Assembly: GCA_963971405.1 (NCBI GenBank)
Contig: OZ020484.1
Location: forward strand, 14,260,001-14,324,000
Direction of reading: 5' to 3'
Source of the DNA: Psococerastis gibbosa
Lineage: Eukaryota; Arthropoda; Insecta; Psocodea; Psocidae
DNA: 64,000 bases
Shown: piece after piece, positions 32,446 through 47,700 of the stretch
How positions within the stretch are numbered: the first letter of the stretch is position 1
How the letters are laid out: each line of letters starts with the position of its first letter
Translations under genes and position numbers: made by a program
Notes under the pieces: generated by a model
Told to the model about the DNA's origin: nothing
What the model saw: only the letters and a program-made list of their open reading frames with translations
Database searches by the model: none

Positions 32446-34955
32446 AAAGAGCGACAAATGGATTCAATGAATCCAGCCAATTGTGATCGTCTTTAGTAAC
32501 CTTTTATAATAAAGGCACCCTTTTAGACACCAAACTTTGATTCGTTGCAACCTGAAATAACGTAATTATGTAAGTGTTATTATTGTGTTATTAAATAGCG
32601 TTTCCAGTAATTTTACTTAAACATGAAAAGTGTAACGACTTATTTCAATACAACAGATATTTAAGTACGCTGTTTTTATTTTAATTTTTTTTATTTATAT
32701 TGTCATGACGAAAGAAGTATTTGCTGCACATCTGCAATACTTAGCATGTGGATCAATGATTGAGACGTTGCATTTCGGAACTTTTTAGGAGTTAATTAAG
32801 AACTGTGTATGTTTGTGTCAACAAAAGTATAATGATAATAGACAACAGAGATATTCATGGCGTAAGTTTATCATCACTCAATCTTTACATAAGATGTTCT
32901 CCATAATCTTTTTCCCTGAACTGCAAAGTAATGTTTGTTAAAATGATCTGTACTAAGTAGAAATGTATGTTGCAAGCAGAAAGCTTTGGAGTACAATACA
33001 CATGAAACCATGGATGATGCTGGGCTGTCTAGGCCTATTCAAGTAGAGTTATGAAACACATTTAACACAAACTCTTACATCAGATTAAATACTTCCATTT
33101 TCTTTGTTTACATTGTCATTGAATATATTGTAAGTAAACCACACAAGGTTGGGCCATACGTCAAAGCAGAGAAATCACGATAAGTCCACTGAGGCATACC
33201 ATGCAAGTTTTACGCGAACAGCAGTCATCTGAGAAACAGTAAATACAATGGAGTTTTCCTATATATCATTCGTAAGATGACTTTTGATCGCGTAACACTT
33301 GCACAGTATGCGGTGTATGTCTCAGTCAATTTACCGTGATTTTTCTGCTGTGACTTTTGACACAACCCAGTGGTGTTTTATAATAGTATTATACTCACAC
33401 CGAAATGGCTTAAACATAGACTTTATGTGGCTCAAATCCTGGTGTATCGCTTAACTTACTGTTTGACCAGGAATTGAAAGAGATGAGGTGTTTATTCCAA
33501 TGCATGAATATGCATCCATCACATTAATGAATTTTTATTTCCTTGCCGTATTGTCCTTGTTTTTGGTCGCTTGTAAAACACAAAACTAAACTAGCACATG
33601 GCTTATAAAATTAACTTTACATAAAATTACAAATTACTCGTGCAAATGAAGAACAAAAATAAAATAGGGAAACAGAACGTATGTTTCGTTATACGTAACA
33701 GGATAAAATATTAAGTTTCTTGAGCACATCAGAATCAGCCTAAAACTTTCTGATGTTGTCAATCTTTGTATGAACTTTTCAACCAATTTAAACTTTCTTC
33801 TTTTCAAAACTGTGACAGCCATTATCTTCGCCGACAGCCATTTATTATCAAGGAAACAACACATAATATATCATTTCTCATTTTATCTACTTATATTAAT
33901 GCTTAAAGATCTAAAACTATCGTACCTGCACTTGCGATTAAATGCACCAAACATGAATATACTACTACATATGTCATTGAATTTTATTTAATATGATTAG
34001 AGGTCCTGGAAAGTGCGTAAAATCTTAGCATTGAGTGCAAAAAATTAAAAGTGATTGAGAGCTTATAATGTTAGACACCCATCGTAGGCTAAATATTATT
34101 GCCATAATATAGTATTAATGATACCTAACTGAAACTAATAGATAAAAAATATCTTTCTTATACTTTCTGCATAATCGATACGTCATCTCACCCCAAAAGA
34201 TCTTTCCCATGCAATCAATTACAAAAGTTACGATTTCAACTTTCAGAGTAGGCTATATCCTGTTTTTTTGTCAGATATAAAAAAGCAAACTGGAATTTGT
34301 GTTACGATTATTAACATAGTAATCAATTAGGTTCCTTGATGAATTTATCACCGCTTACAATTTTTGATGTAGTATAAATAATAGTTAACCTCGTTTAGTT
34401 CGTGGCTAAATGTTAAACAAATCCAAAAAAGTTCATTTCAAGACAAAAGCCTACCGTGGATAATACTAGCGGGCATATTGTAATAGGCCTAATAGTGCAG
34501 TTTTACAACAGGTGACGAACCATTTCGGATCGATTTTCATAAGAACAAATTAGGTAATTAATTACTGAAATTATTTCAAAAAATGACGAATAAATTCAAA
34601 ATGTATTTTTCTCGTCCGGGACGGATCTGATGGGCTAGAAAAAAGTAAATTCATTAGATTAATAAAAATCTCTGAGTATGAAAATGGAGTTATACATTTT
34701 TGACAAACTGATTTTCAAACAACCAGTGTCCGACAACGTAACTACCGCACTATATCTTTAGTTGGCTTTTGACGCTAAAAATTAAGGAAACTAGCTAACT
34801 ATAGTATATGCTACTGATTATGGATTGGGCACGGTGTACGTAATTTACGATGTTCATTGATTTATAAGATTATTAGTATTAGAGGCTATTCAGAGGAAAA
34901 TGCAATAAAATTCGCTGAATTGATAATTAAATAAATGAATAAATATAGACCTTTT
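32446..34955. other. Gene-free stretch after NRBF2
   Basis: AT-rich, no recognised gene, repeat family or open frame with protein-like composition. Confidence 0.5.
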
Positions 34956-34959
34956 GTTC

Positions 34960-35155
34960 TATTACTAAGCCAACCTAGCGGAGTTAGGGCTAAAAGCCCT
35001 TTCTTACACTCAACTAGGAAGACCCAGGACTGCCTGCTTCACATACCTACCATTCGAAGCATGGCCAGAAAATGTAGTAAGTGTGGGACTCGAACCAACA
35101 ACTTTTGGGTGAAAGTTGGAGTCTGTACCACTAGCCTACTCTACAAATCCTGACA
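34960..35155 (-). mobile_element. tRNA-derived SINE S2 copy, minus strand
   Basis: The minus strand reads from a tRNA-like head (GTTGGTTCGAGTCCCACACT) through CTGGCCATGCTTCGAATGGT to TCCTAGTTGAGTGTAAGAAA and GCCCTAACTCCGCTAGGTTG. A nearly full SINE. Confidence 0.78.
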
Positions 35156-35158
35156 GTC

Positions 35159-35302
35159 AGGCGCCCATTCCATATACGTCAATCGTCAATGAAAAATTGA
35201 AAAATGACGTAAGTTGACGTGGTAGCAGAATTTTTAGTATGTCTGCTAAAACGTCATTTTTCAATTTTTCATTGACGATTGACGTATGTGGAATGGGCGC
35301 CT
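35159..35302. mobile_element. Short foldback sharing the AGGCGCCCATTCCA end
   Basis: 144 bases, nearly a perfect hairpin (CGTCAATCGTCAATGAAAAA and its inverse). The terminal AGGCGCCCATTCCA matches family B outer ends, so it is probably mobilised by the same transposase. Confidence 0.8.
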
Positions 35303-35951
35303 TACAGCAATTTACATCATCTACCCCAAGGCAATAATTATACTTGCATACGAAAGCTTTGTATAATTTAGTTGGGGCAGTATTACAGTAATTAATTATT
35401 GATACATTTTATTAAAACAACAAGCCCTTCAAGTTCTTAACCTCAACAGCCGACTAAAAATTTGGCACAGAAACTATCTTCCCCTTCCAAAATACGACAC
35501 TACAGAGTTTTTATTTTTATGTACAGTACACAAATAACAACATTCATGATTCATTGTCATTTTCCCAGCCCATGTAGTCATACATAAATATTACATGCAT
35601 AACATTCAACAAAAATTCTAAGATATGTTACCTTATTAACTAGTTTTTACCCTAGAGAATATCTCTAACAATGACTGATTTCATTTCTAAAATAACATGT
35701 CTCTAGTACCGAATATTTTAGTAGACTATGTAATTAAGTTTTATGAAAGAGTTTCCTATCTTTTCAACCTTCCGATCTGGTGCCTTGTGCAAGAGGATAG
35801 GAATTGGCTTCTTGAATCAGCTGCTGTCAGTCATTGCCTATGTAAAAGTCAGGATAACTCCATGGCTATATTCATATACCCTTTCTTCTCGATGCTTCCA
35901 GCGACAGGCATTGTCATCCAATCTTGGTCATGTTTATGTTTGTTGTGTATA

Positions 35952-36330
35952 AGGCGCCCATTCCACCGACCGGCTAGGGCTATTTACAAAAACAGTGACG
36001 TGGTAGCAGACATTCAAGACTTAGGTGGCGTTTCCATGAACCTCGCATTGGAGAATGCCAATGACATTGACGGAAATTAGAATTTTTCTTTTTATAGAAA
36101 TCTATTAAAATGTTTGTACTTAACATATCCCATGACGCCATTTTTTAATTTTAGTTTGTTTGTTTGTGATTTTACTGTATGATCAATTTTAACTATGGCA
36201 TAGAGGAAAATAAACGTTTCCGTCAATTCTGCAATGCGAGGTCGGTGGAAACCCTGTCTAAGTCTTGAATGTCTGCTACCACGTCACCATTTTTGGAAAT
36301 AGCCCTAGCTGGTCGGTGGAACGGGCACCT
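35952..36330. mobile_element. MITE family B with outer AGGCGCCCATTCCACC arms
   Basis: Outer arms AGGCGCCCATTCCACCGACC ... TGGTCGGTGGAACGGGCACC; inner arms as family B (GACATTCAAGACTTAGG, GACATTGACGGAAA). About 380 bases, noncoding. Confidence 0.8.
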
Positions 36331-36432
36331 AAGAAGGTTGTGATCCAAGACATGCCATCGAGCAAATTTTCATGCGTAACCAATGTAGCATTAATGAAAC
36401 TATAGTATCTTACAATCTACATGGTCACAGAT

Positions 36433-36825
36433 AGGCGGGGATTCCATCGACCGGCTAGGGCTAAATACAAATACGGTGACGTGGTAACAGACATTCAAGA
36501 CATAGGCGGGGTTTCCACCGACCTCGCGTTGGAGAATGCAAATGACATTGACGGAAATGTTTGTTTTACTCCATGCCATAATTAAAATTGTGCAATGATC
36601 ATAGAGTAAAATCACAAACAAACAAACTAAAATTAAAAAATGCGTCATGGGATACGTTAATTACAAACATTTTAATAGATTTCTATAAAAACAAAAATTC
36701 AAATTTCCGTCAATGTCATTTGCATTCTGCAATGGGAGTTCGGTTGAAACCCCGCCTAAGTCTTGAATGTCTGCTACCACGTCACCGTTTTTGTATTTAG
36801 CCCTAGCCGGTCGGTGGAATCACAG
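36433..36825. mobile_element. MITE family B, second full copy
   Basis: Same architecture as 35952-36330, about 100 bases away: arms with CCGGCTAGGGCTAAATACAA, GTGACGTGGTAACAGACATT and their inverses. Confidence 0.8.
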
Positions 36826-38166
36826 CGTTTGACTACCCTAGCATGACCAAATGGAGTATTTGACATACAAAAAAATAGATCTCCGGAGATAGCGTTACAC
36901 TCGTGTGAAAGTCAAACGGCGTGAAGGGTGAAGGAGACACCAAGATGTCAAATGAAAAAAAAAAAAAAAAAAAAATAAGGAAATGGAATGAAAAAGAAAT
37001 TTTTATTTTATTTTATATTTATTTGTATTTCCTATTTGTTCAATTTTACATGTCGGGCTTATTGTAGAGGTCTAGCGCCTATTATGAGTTCTTATCGTTG
37101 CTAGTTGTTCACCGCCTTTAATTTTTTAGTTTGAATTTGCCGTATCTGTTTATGTTATGCAAATTAACGTAAGCGGTGCTAGCTGACCTATAATTCGGGA
37201 CTTTAATCCAGGTATGCCATGCTAGGGCTGCAGACCATTAAAACAACAATTAAAGTGGAAGTGGCAGTCTCTTACAACTGTGGAGGGGGTTTCAGTTAAT
37301 TCGTTTATTAATAAAGTCTAAGTTAACCACTTATGCCTAGTCGTAGAGTAAAAAATGCAGTGACAATAAAAATAATTATCGAAACCGCTTTTAAACAAGT
37401 ATTACATCATGTCACACACATACACTGTACACTATGGCACATAGCCTATGTGATATTCTAAACACCAAGATTTAATAAACAGTTCTGAAAGAATTTATGA
37501 CACAACATCAGTTTAAGTAATTGCGAAAATATTTATCCCACTCGTGGTTTTTACGTATAGTCTGTATTTGCATCGATTTGTGGACACACTACACAGTGAA
37601 TTTTGATAAAATTAGTAGGTTCATAAAAGTCATACAGGTACACCTGTACCTCGGGATAATAATTATTGTTATTTTGGGTTAACTGAATTTTTTTTTTTTT
37701 GGGGGGGGGGGGGGGGGTTACCCCGGTTACGGTTAAAGAAATTATTTCTTAAAAACAGCTCTAACGATTTTTTTTTTTAAATTTCCTATACACCTATATT
37801 GTACGAGTTGTTACCAACGTGAACACAGCGCCCACTTGATCGCTTTCCCCTTGATAGTTTGGTGCGATTTTCCCCTCAACACACCAGCTCACAGAAATCT
37901 ACTGAAGTACACTTTACGGTTTTGCACCGACTATTCACCAAGCCCATTTGCTCCAATTAGAAATTTCTCAGCTTCTGATGCCGACTTCGAACGTCCGTGT
38001 GCACTGGGCCTAAGCCCTGTGTACTGCTGGGCCTAACACAAGAGACGACAGTACCCGCTGTATTATAACATATAATTATTACTTTCTTCAGCAGCCTAGC
38101 TTGTTATTTGCTCTTAAATATAATCGAGTTTCTCTCGCATATAATTTGAACCGATTGTCCACCAGC

Positions 38167-38484
38167 AGCCTGATCGGGGCGTTTATAATACCGGTATTTA
38201 TTTAATCCACTGGTAAACAAGATAATTTTATAATGGAAAGTGCTATTCAAAATTTGTTTGTTTACAGTTATAATCCTAGGGTATTTATTTAACCCCGGTA
38301 TTATAAACGCCTCGATCAGACTGCAGCAGGCTGATCGGGGCGTTTATAATACCGGTATTTATTTAATCCACTGGTAAACAAGATAATTTTATAATGGACA
38401 GTGCTATTCAAAATTTGTTTGTTTACAGTTATAATCCTAGGGTATTTATTTAACCCCCGGTATTATAAACGCCTCGATCAGACT
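38167..38484. mobile_element. MITE family C, two head-to-tail copies
   Basis: Copies 38167-38322 and 38328-38484 are nearly identical (arms with CTGATCGGGGCGTTTATAAT), separated by five bases. A direct tandem dimer rather than two independent insertions. Confidence 0.85.
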
Positions 38485-38774
38485 GCAGGTTAACGAATCG
38501 GGCTCTAATGGGATCCTGTTGTTGACGTCTTGAATATTGACGATGAACGTTCTATGCATTTAACGGAATGTTACCCATAAAGAAAATACGCTGGCCAATG
38601 CTGCTGAAGTAACAAATTGAACACTGCGCGATTTTTGCGCTTGGCAACTTTTAAGGTCACTGCATTGTACTAGTTTTGGTCAAAGGGAAATGGAAGTCTC
38701 TGGGGGTTTGTTTACAACTAGGATGATTCTTCTGATGAGGAAGTGGGCAGTTCGTCCTCACCAGAGACGTCCTG

Positions 38775-41700
38775 TCAGAAAGCCGTGTCGAATACGCCCA
38801 TGGACGCGGAGATGTCCGGGTCTGTGGTACAGCAGTCAAGAAACTCGTCCATCGTCACGACACCGTCGTTGTTTAAGTCCATTTTCTGGCAACAGAGAAT
38901 TGCTTGACCTTTGATTTGCAGTAACTTACTGATATTTTGCATTCCCAAATAGTTCTGAAATACTGAGCTCCGTTTTTTAAGGAGACTTTAAGCCATCAGA
39001 AATTAAGCCGGATAAAGGGCATAAAAAACGGTGCCGTTACACAGTTGTTGTATTAGCTACGATAAAGAGAAGAGGGGTGACGGGGTGACTATAGGGATTT
39101 TTGAGTTCTTGGTTACTGGTACCTACTGTTACTAATACAACTGTATTATTAAAGATGGGGAAAAGAGAGTTAGACTATAGGGATTTCTTTAGTTCTTGGT
39201 TACCGTTACTGTCATAGACGGTCCATTTCTGGTAGGTACTGCTACGTACTCGGGGGGGGGGGGCATAATTGGACAACCTATGAAGGACGAATAGGGGATT
39301 CCGTTGAGAACCTGAATGTATTTGTTAAGACATGATGAGGTGCAGCAAGTTGTAAAGCTATTTCGATCTGCGTTGTTGCCTGATTATTATTATTGCTGAA
39401 CACAACATCCAATAAAGAAGTGCTCATCAAGCGAGAGGAACCTCTACCAGTCCTCAGGCCTAGACCCTCAATCTTTGTAAGTAAGTTTGTCTGGGCGTTC
39501 CTCACCTGAAAAATATTCTCAACCTTTTCTTTGAGTGCAGTCTCCTCGAGGGGCTCGCCACACTTGCCCATGAGGTCGTAGACGGCAGCAATCATCTCCG
39601 TCATTTCTTCTTTGGTGATGGCGCCGTCCCCGTTGATGTCGTACAAGGAGAAGGTCCACTTGAGCTTCTCTTCAAGGGATCCCCGACACAAAATCGACAG
39701 TCCAATCACAAAATCCTGCACAATAGAGAAATTATTATAATATAATTATAATAAAGGTGAAACGATAATAGTAAAGACTTTTCCCCTGTGGTTAATTATC
39801 ATTAATGGCTAGGCAGGGTACATTATGCGTGTATAACTGAATAAAATGGGTCTTGGGATGATAGTATGTTGTCACGGTGGGACTTCTGACCTGTTGTACC
39901 GATTCCCGCCGTCGAACTCGGTTTGCCTTCATCTGCCTCCAGGATTCTGATGGCGTTGGTTAGGAGATGTAAGTCTTGCAGATCTTCTGTGGTTTGGTTC
40001 ACCCCTATTTTTCTAGGGCGACGGGGAGATCTATTCCCACTCAGTGTGGCTAGCCAAACGGCCCGTGCAGTTCTGCTGGCATCCATCCTCTCAACGTGAT
40101 TCAACCGCAGTCCACAATAATCTTCTTCTTCTTCAGCCAACGCCCGTTCTTGGCTGGTTGGCTATTTGACGCCGTGCCGCACATAGTAGAGCTGGGCATC
40201 CCTCCTGTGTCGTAGTTTGGTCTCTACCTCAATGTCAATGCAGCCGAATAGGTGATCGGCATTTCCTTCTCCTTGGAAACAGAGGTGGAATTCGGATGAA
40301 TTCGTGATACCTATTCTGTGGATGTGGCTCTGGAGGAAGTCGTGTCCTGTGGCTCTCTTAAACACGACTAGGAATGATAAAATGTTTAAAATTGCTCGAC
40401 ATAAGACTAGCCTATATGGCGAAGCTTTTCTCGTCCAAACTGCAAGGGAGTGGAGTAAACTCCCATGTAGCATAAGGTCCCAGCCATCCCTTGCCAATTT
40501 CACAAAAAAGCCTCAGGTCTCACCTGCCACCCCGGCAAAGGTCGGTATCCCAGCATTAGGCCTTGACACAGTCCATGCTGTTTTGAGTTCTTTTTGGGCA
40601 GTTAGGCCAATACTTATTGTTGTTTTTCTCGTTTTTGTTTTGTTTTTGTTTGTGTTTTTATTGAATTATGGAAACTTTAGGACAATACTAACAACACTAG
40701 TCTTAAGAATCTTGATTGTTGTAATACTAACCATCCCTTGCCTTACCTGGGTTAGCCCATAGAAGATTTCCTCTTATGGTTCGCCCAGGTAAAAATAAAA
40801 CCGTTATTTATTTATTTTATTTATTCGAAACGCTACCAAAGCGATGAGGGATGGTTTTTGCTAGGAGTGGTTCCCACCGTCTGCCAGCTGCTCTTACTTT
40901 CCAGCCCACAATAACGGAACTTAATTTACAAATCAATTTTACAGTACTAGTTACATACGCCCGTCATGATAGGACAATAAAAATATAAAAATTGTGTTAA
41001 AAAACTCAATTGGCTTGTAAGGGGGATCAGTTATTTAATATTATTAGTTAACATGGTGTTGGCATACACGGGGGGCGGCATATAGCAAGGGATAGCTAAG
41101 GCAACGGAAAATTAAAAAAAAACTAATGGACGGAGCTGAAATTTCGGGTTGATTTTCAATAAATCTAATGTGGCAAAGTTACAACTCTGTTTCCCTTGAG
41201 GCTACGTATCCGTTTGAACTTTGTATTCAAAATTTTAACTAAGTTAATACAGCTCCAGCACATAATACTGTACTGGAAAATGATGATAAAAATTGTGGGC
41301 AAAAACTGATATGTGTCAGTATTTCTTTGAAAACCTGAGGAAATTGGAAAAATATATTGTATGTAGGTACATTTGTACGATATAAACTCTTGGATATAGA
41401 AAACTCTACCCTATATTCAGACGCCTCCTTTTTTTTGAAAGTGGTTCGTTGGGTACACATGTTTCCTTTCCTTTGATATTCATTCTATCAACATCATTTG
41501 CATGCCTTGGAAAACTGAGAAACTTTTTGTAATCTAAAACTTTTTTCAGAATCCCATCAGTTGCCGGTTTTCATGCGTTATCACCATCGTTATTTTTAGT
41601 TGCAGGCATATTTTAATATATACTGTATTATAAATGAGGTTGTGGGTAAACGTACTCGTGGAGGGCGGTTTACATTATAGGGACATAAAATTAAGGAAAC

Positions 41701-44700
41701 TTTGGCAGAGGGGAGATAGGGCTTTTTAGCACGGCTGGATCTACCCGGCAAGGGTAGTGAAGGGTAAGTCAGAGCAACTACCTCGAACATTCATTCAAAT
41801 AATAAACTTGGAATGATGATTCGACGCTTTGAGAACTCTTACGCCCGGTACAGCGGATAATTCGAAAACCAGTCATTGGCAGCCCTACCATGCCGTTTAC
41901 AGATTAAAACTTACCAGGGATAGGTTTAAATTATTCTGATTAATAAACCATTCATTCATTCATTCATGTTTATCCACCGAATGAGTATCGAATATTGGCA
42001 AAGAGCATGATTAGCTGGGTATGTTTGCTAAGTTGCTTCTTCACAATAAAAATTGCAATAACTCTACGATGAAAATCAATACAGATGCTTTTGTATCCAA
42101 AAAGCTGATGGAAGTACATTTCCAAATCAGCAATAAAATTTGCTGAATAACCTCCCTCAGGGAAGCAATCTTCTGTAAGAGACGTTTCCTGCTTTCAAAT
42201 CACCTCGTTGCCATGTGGGAAAAATCACCGTGAATAGTTTTTAATTTAACGTTTAAGAGGTTGTATAAGATATTTGATATTGGTCATCCAAAATTCCGTC
42301 AGTTTTTATTTTTGCTTTCCAATTTATACGTAGTATAAGGAAAGCTTTGTGACGGTCGAAATTTTGGATTCCGAGATTTCAACGGATTTACACGTTTTAA
42401 GGTTCCAGGAACCCAAAAAAGTGGTTTTTACGAAATGTCTGTCTGTCTGTCGTTCTGTCTGTCTGTCGTTCTGTCTGTCTGTCTGTCTGTGTGTCGATTT
42501 CCGGGCAAACTACTCGGTCGATTTTAATGAAATTCGGCATGTAGGTTCACAAAAATCATACCTCGGAACGATTTTTATTTATTTGGTGCTAACTTTATTT
42601 GGGGGGTTTTATTCTCAAAAAACTACAAAAAAACGTCTAAAAAAATTATTTCTCAAAAACGGCTCCAACGATTTCTTTTAAATTCACATATAGTGTAGTC
42701 GTTATTAATTTTAACAAAATGCGGGGGGTCGCTTGCCCCTTGATAGACTGCTTCTGGGGGTAAAAAAATAAAAATAACTCAATTTTAATGATAAATGACT
42801 AAAAAATAATTTTTCTGCGAAACCTTTCTATCTATGATTTCTAACTTCAGGTATGTTTTAGTTGTTAAATTGAGTAACGAAACCGGACAGGTTGCTTTCC
42901 CAGAAAAGTATTTGGTTTTGTGCAAAAAAATGTTTTTTTGAAAAAATGATAGAAAATTCACGCTCAAGTGCATTGCGTGCCCTGCCAGTATTGCTGTGTA
43001 GTAATGTGTTGGTCTAACTAGAAATATCATACGTTTTATATACATTTGGGTGCTGCCATTTCACCATGAACTTAACAATGGGTGAAATTTTAGTTCTCCG
43101 TTAAGTTCATTAAATAATTGAAACACCAAAAATTAAAAATAACCTATTTATCAATGTATATATATCTATATATGTATATCTATCTTTACAACTTCCATAT
43201 ACCAAATCCTTATAACTCAGGAGGTAAATTAAATACAAAATAAAAACCGATAAATCCTGGGGTGGCTCATATCTACGTTCCGCTGTTAATGTTAATAATA
43301 TTAATAATCTTAATAAGAGTCTACGTGCCTTAGTAAATTGACTGTTTTAAAATTAATACTTCTTATTTTTTATTTAACTAACTAAACAAGCAATTTAAAA
43401 TACAAATAAGTTAATTTAAGTTGTAGAAGACTATACTTTATGCATGCATCGTATCATAGGATGTTATTAATTTTTGTGCTTGTATAGTAGTTTTATCATA
43501 GTATCTATTAGGTATACGTGAAATTTCAGCCTTCAGTCATTTTTATGAAAAAGCTATGGTACCAAATTAAAAATGCCTGGTGCGGCCTACAAAGGTACCA
43601 CTACATTCATACTTAAATTAAAGTACATTTGTATGGAGCTGAAGATTTAAATTAAGGCCTTCGTAGGCAAGGTGGTAGCGTGCTTGTAATTGAGCCATGC
43701 AATCGGAGACCTGTCGTAATTCAACACAATATTACCCACAAAGGCGACTCATGAGGTTATTCGGATGCATTCATCCAGTTTCATGATAAATTGCTTGTAA
43801 TTAATTATTAAATTGTATTTCTTGCTCTAAAAAAAAAACTGAATTAATTATGAACGATAGAAAGATAAGCTGGCAGTTTCCCTTATTTTTTCATACGGCT
43901 TTGTGTTCTATAATTTTGAGTAAGAAAGTGGCGACAAAAGTATATAATTTGCTGTACTCTATGATGAACGGTAATTTAACCCGCACAACTCAAATAAAAA
44001 TCCTATGGCACATAGGTAGGCTCCCAGCAATTCATCCTTTGGTTTAACATTTTCAAAAATACGTTGAGAGATAAAAAATCCAAACAAATCTCATTCCGTT
44101 TTAATTAAATGAAATTACATCTGTAGCAAACATGAAATGAAACTGGCTTCATTCGACGAGCTTGGTTCACGGTTCACTCGTCAAATGAAACAGACACAGT
44201 ACCTACCTACCCTCGTAAAACCAACCATCACTAAATTTTCTGCTAGCAAATTGGATATTTTACGTGCCTAATAATTCTGTGAAAATTAATAGGAAAATTC
44301 CACAAAACATAGTGGAAATGCTAATTTACATCCATTTATTAAACTCAAGTTCGAAATTGGACTCGAATACAACACACACCAATGCATACCTATCATCAAA
44401 TTGTTTGCTAGAGTGGATTTAATCAAACAATATGGTTCTGTAATTTTAAAAAACTGTTGATCGCATGCAAACAATTTAATGAATGTATCCAATTGACGTC
44501 AGCAGTCGCCTTATTGAGTAAATTAATAATTGTGCTGAGCTACGACATGTCTCTGATCGCGTCGAACTAGTACAAGTACGCTACCACCTTGCAACAAAGT
44601 GTTTCGTATTAGATACATGAGCCGATTTTGAGAACCTTGTTTGTTGTTCAATGTTGACTACTTTATTATGTCATTATCTTTTGCCATATTAGTATTCACC

Positions 44701-47700
44701 ATTACCTTGTTTGAGCAGTAAATGTAACATCAACATCGTCTTTAGGCTGCCGCCGTCAGGAAATTTTCAGATTTTCAGATTTCTGATATGTTCGGGAGAA
44801 TTTCATTAGTTTCAAGTGCGGTTAATTATAAAAAATACGTTACAAAGTAGTTTTACGTTGTTACGTTTTGGAAGTCCTCAAATATTGTAGCCTACATAGG
44901 CTACTGTATAGAGGCCGCATTATTGCGGTTACATTGACATTTAAATTGCTTGTGACTTAATTGATTTTTTTATTTATTTTTTTATTTGCTATTTACTTAA
45001 TGTTTTTGTCAGGATGTCTGAAGTATTGCAAGACCAATTGGTCTGTCTGCAAGTTCTTCACTATATGTACTTGTACCTTTTTGAGACGTCTGTAGGCCAT
45101 GTCTAGTATTCTGTTATTTTTAATTTAAATTAAAAATTTATTCGATTTTACTATGGAGCCATGACTTTACTTGTTGTTTTATTTCCCTGTATTTTTTCAG
45201 ATCTTTTATTGTATTTGGTATGTCATTGAAAATGTGAGGTATCATGTATTTTAATGTCTGTCTTCCTTTCAATTAAAAATTGAAACTAAGCATTTGTGAC
45301 ACCGCCGTGAGTTTCCGGAATATTATTATAAATGTTTCTATGTTAGTAAAAATAAAATATTTTTAACTTGTTTTTAATTTCCCAATGGCCCATCCCAAGA
45401 TTTTTTTTTTAATTACACTCATTGTATACCTCATATGTGTATTTTAGTGTACGTAGCACCTTATTTTCGGCATAAAACCGCCCGGCGCAGCAGCCTTGGC
45501 TAGTATAGGTGGGATTGTAAACAATAAGTGCCCTGATATTTTAAACGTAAGGTTAAATATTTTCAGCAGTGGCCGAATACTAATATACCTTGAGCAGTGA
45601 CAATGGCAAATATTTAATTTTCCACTTTCCACTTGAATGGCGCAGCGTTTTAAATTATTGCCTAATGGTCAGCACTACAGCACAACAAAAGCTCTGTACA
45701 CATGAAAAGAAAATTTTCAACTCTGTTCGAGCCAGAGCAAATTGTGGAACACATTTTTGCACAACAGCGGTAATCACAGTCGGTCCATTGTCGCCAACAG
45801 ACATAAAAAGAACAATGGCTGACGTGCTTGGCAAGAGAAGTTAATTCTCGTCATATCTCACAAATGAATAAAATTATGCTATCAATAATAGTACCAGGAG
45901 TTTCATGAATCAATATCTAGATACGATTTACAATACAATGCAAAATATTTATGTACTATTCTGGAGTTATTGATACTTTGGTATAAATTTTAAAAAAAAC
46001 TCCCCAAAAGGATTTGTAGATTCGGAAAAATTTGTCTTGACAAATAAATTTGAACATTTTGCTTAAACCAACAAAATGTAGAACTTCCTTTCATCTAGCG
46101 TCTGAGGCTATTTGGATAGATTGAATGAATATTTTGTTCGAAAAGCAATCGCGGTGTAGGCTATATAATGCCGATCACAAATGAATCACCAGACGAGAGA
46201 AATTCTGCCTACAAATTTCATGTGGATAGTATTATTTGCTTGAAAAACTATCTTTAAGGTACTTGACGACTCCACCATCTGCCTCTGATTCTTCAGTGCA
46301 TGGCCGTGCAGTGTTCCATTTGGGTACTTTTCAAGCGATGATGCGGCCAAAATAAGTGGCCTCTAGGACAACCGACAGATTTCGAGTCGTGATTGGGTAT
46401 TCACCGGAAAGGAAATTTGTAATTCCTTTCATACTCGCGATAGTTTTTTTTTTTTGTCTTAGGTCGAAACCGGTCGAGTTTGGTAGGCCTTCGGCTTTTT
46501 GTAACCCAGTTTGCCTCCTTTTTGTAACTTGAGGTTTCTTATTGTGTCCCTCTGGTGTACCATCCCTTAGTTAGGTAGCTGCTGTGGTAACACCTGGAGT
46601 AAGTCCTGCTTTTGCTTCGCAACAGTTCGAGTCTCCTTCGTCCCCACTCAACAACCGTTCCGCAAACTTGCCAACACCTATCCGACCAACAAGTGTCTGG
46701 ACATTCTGACCGGATTGTGGGCAGTCTCTTTCACATACACGGTTATTGAGGCCATTGAACGTAGCGGCAACAGGATACAGGGTTCAAATTGTTCACTTTG
46801 ACAAGCAAGTCAGATTCCAACAGGAACTGTGTTTCCACAAGCTATTCCGTTGCTTTCATTGCGATCTAATTGACGTTTTATTGTATGACGCAGTCTGGCC
46901 ATTAGTGAAACTTCCCCCGTTGTACACAAAACCCATCAAATTTAATGGCCATTATAAAATTATCAGATTTGAAAACAAAAAAAAGGAAAGGGGTTGCTTC
47001 GTACATCAGCTGAAGAAGATAAATCGGTGAACTGGGGTGAGAGGATACAAACTGACGGATTCTCCTACAATCCCATTTACACTGACGGAAGAAGGGAGAA
47101 GGAACCAAAGCTATGGTCAGCAGTGGAAATCGACTAGAAAATTGGAAAACTTCTTTGACGAGACCATCAACACGCCTAACTTCCCTAAGTCAATTTTCTT
47201 CAATTTGATTTTTCCATGATGAAATTTCAGCTGGATATGATTTATTGGGGTTGCCTTCAATATGTTGTGTTGTTGAGTTTTCAAAATTGCTTCGAGTTTT
47301 GTGTCACTATGACTCAAAGAACAGTACAATTAAATGGCGCGAGTGCTGGAAGCAAACTGTCTCCACAACCCATTAAAAAAGGCCACTTTCCAATTATTCT
47401 TATATCGTATAAATTTGCGTAATATAAGACTGAACGGAACACCTTAGAGGGCGAAGCTCTTCACATGGATTTATAGGTCTCCGAGACGTGCTGTTACATC
47501 ATGTAAACCTGAGCTGTTACTTTATTCTTATCGGTTCTGCTGCTGATGCTTAAGGGTTCACCAGGGACCCCAGATTATTGTAACAACCTACAGCGAACGG
47601 ATTGCTGCAACTGGCAATTTATGGTGGCATTTAAATTCAACGAGCATGACGCACTCATCGTAAAAATCTAGACTTAAGTGCTCCCATGAATCCCATTTTG

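Noticed and set aside
39278-39721. 147-residue EF-hand protein as a single-exon gene
   Set aside because: Only 39715-39506 is exon; the rest is intron read-through past the GTGAGG donor.
42438-42495. Regulatory (GTCT)n element
   Set aside because: It is the internal minisatellite of repeat family R, also present in shorter form at 48640-48715.
46746-47030. 94-codon frame in the KChIP intron
   Set aside because: No recognisable motif, splice partner or promoter; antisense is open too.
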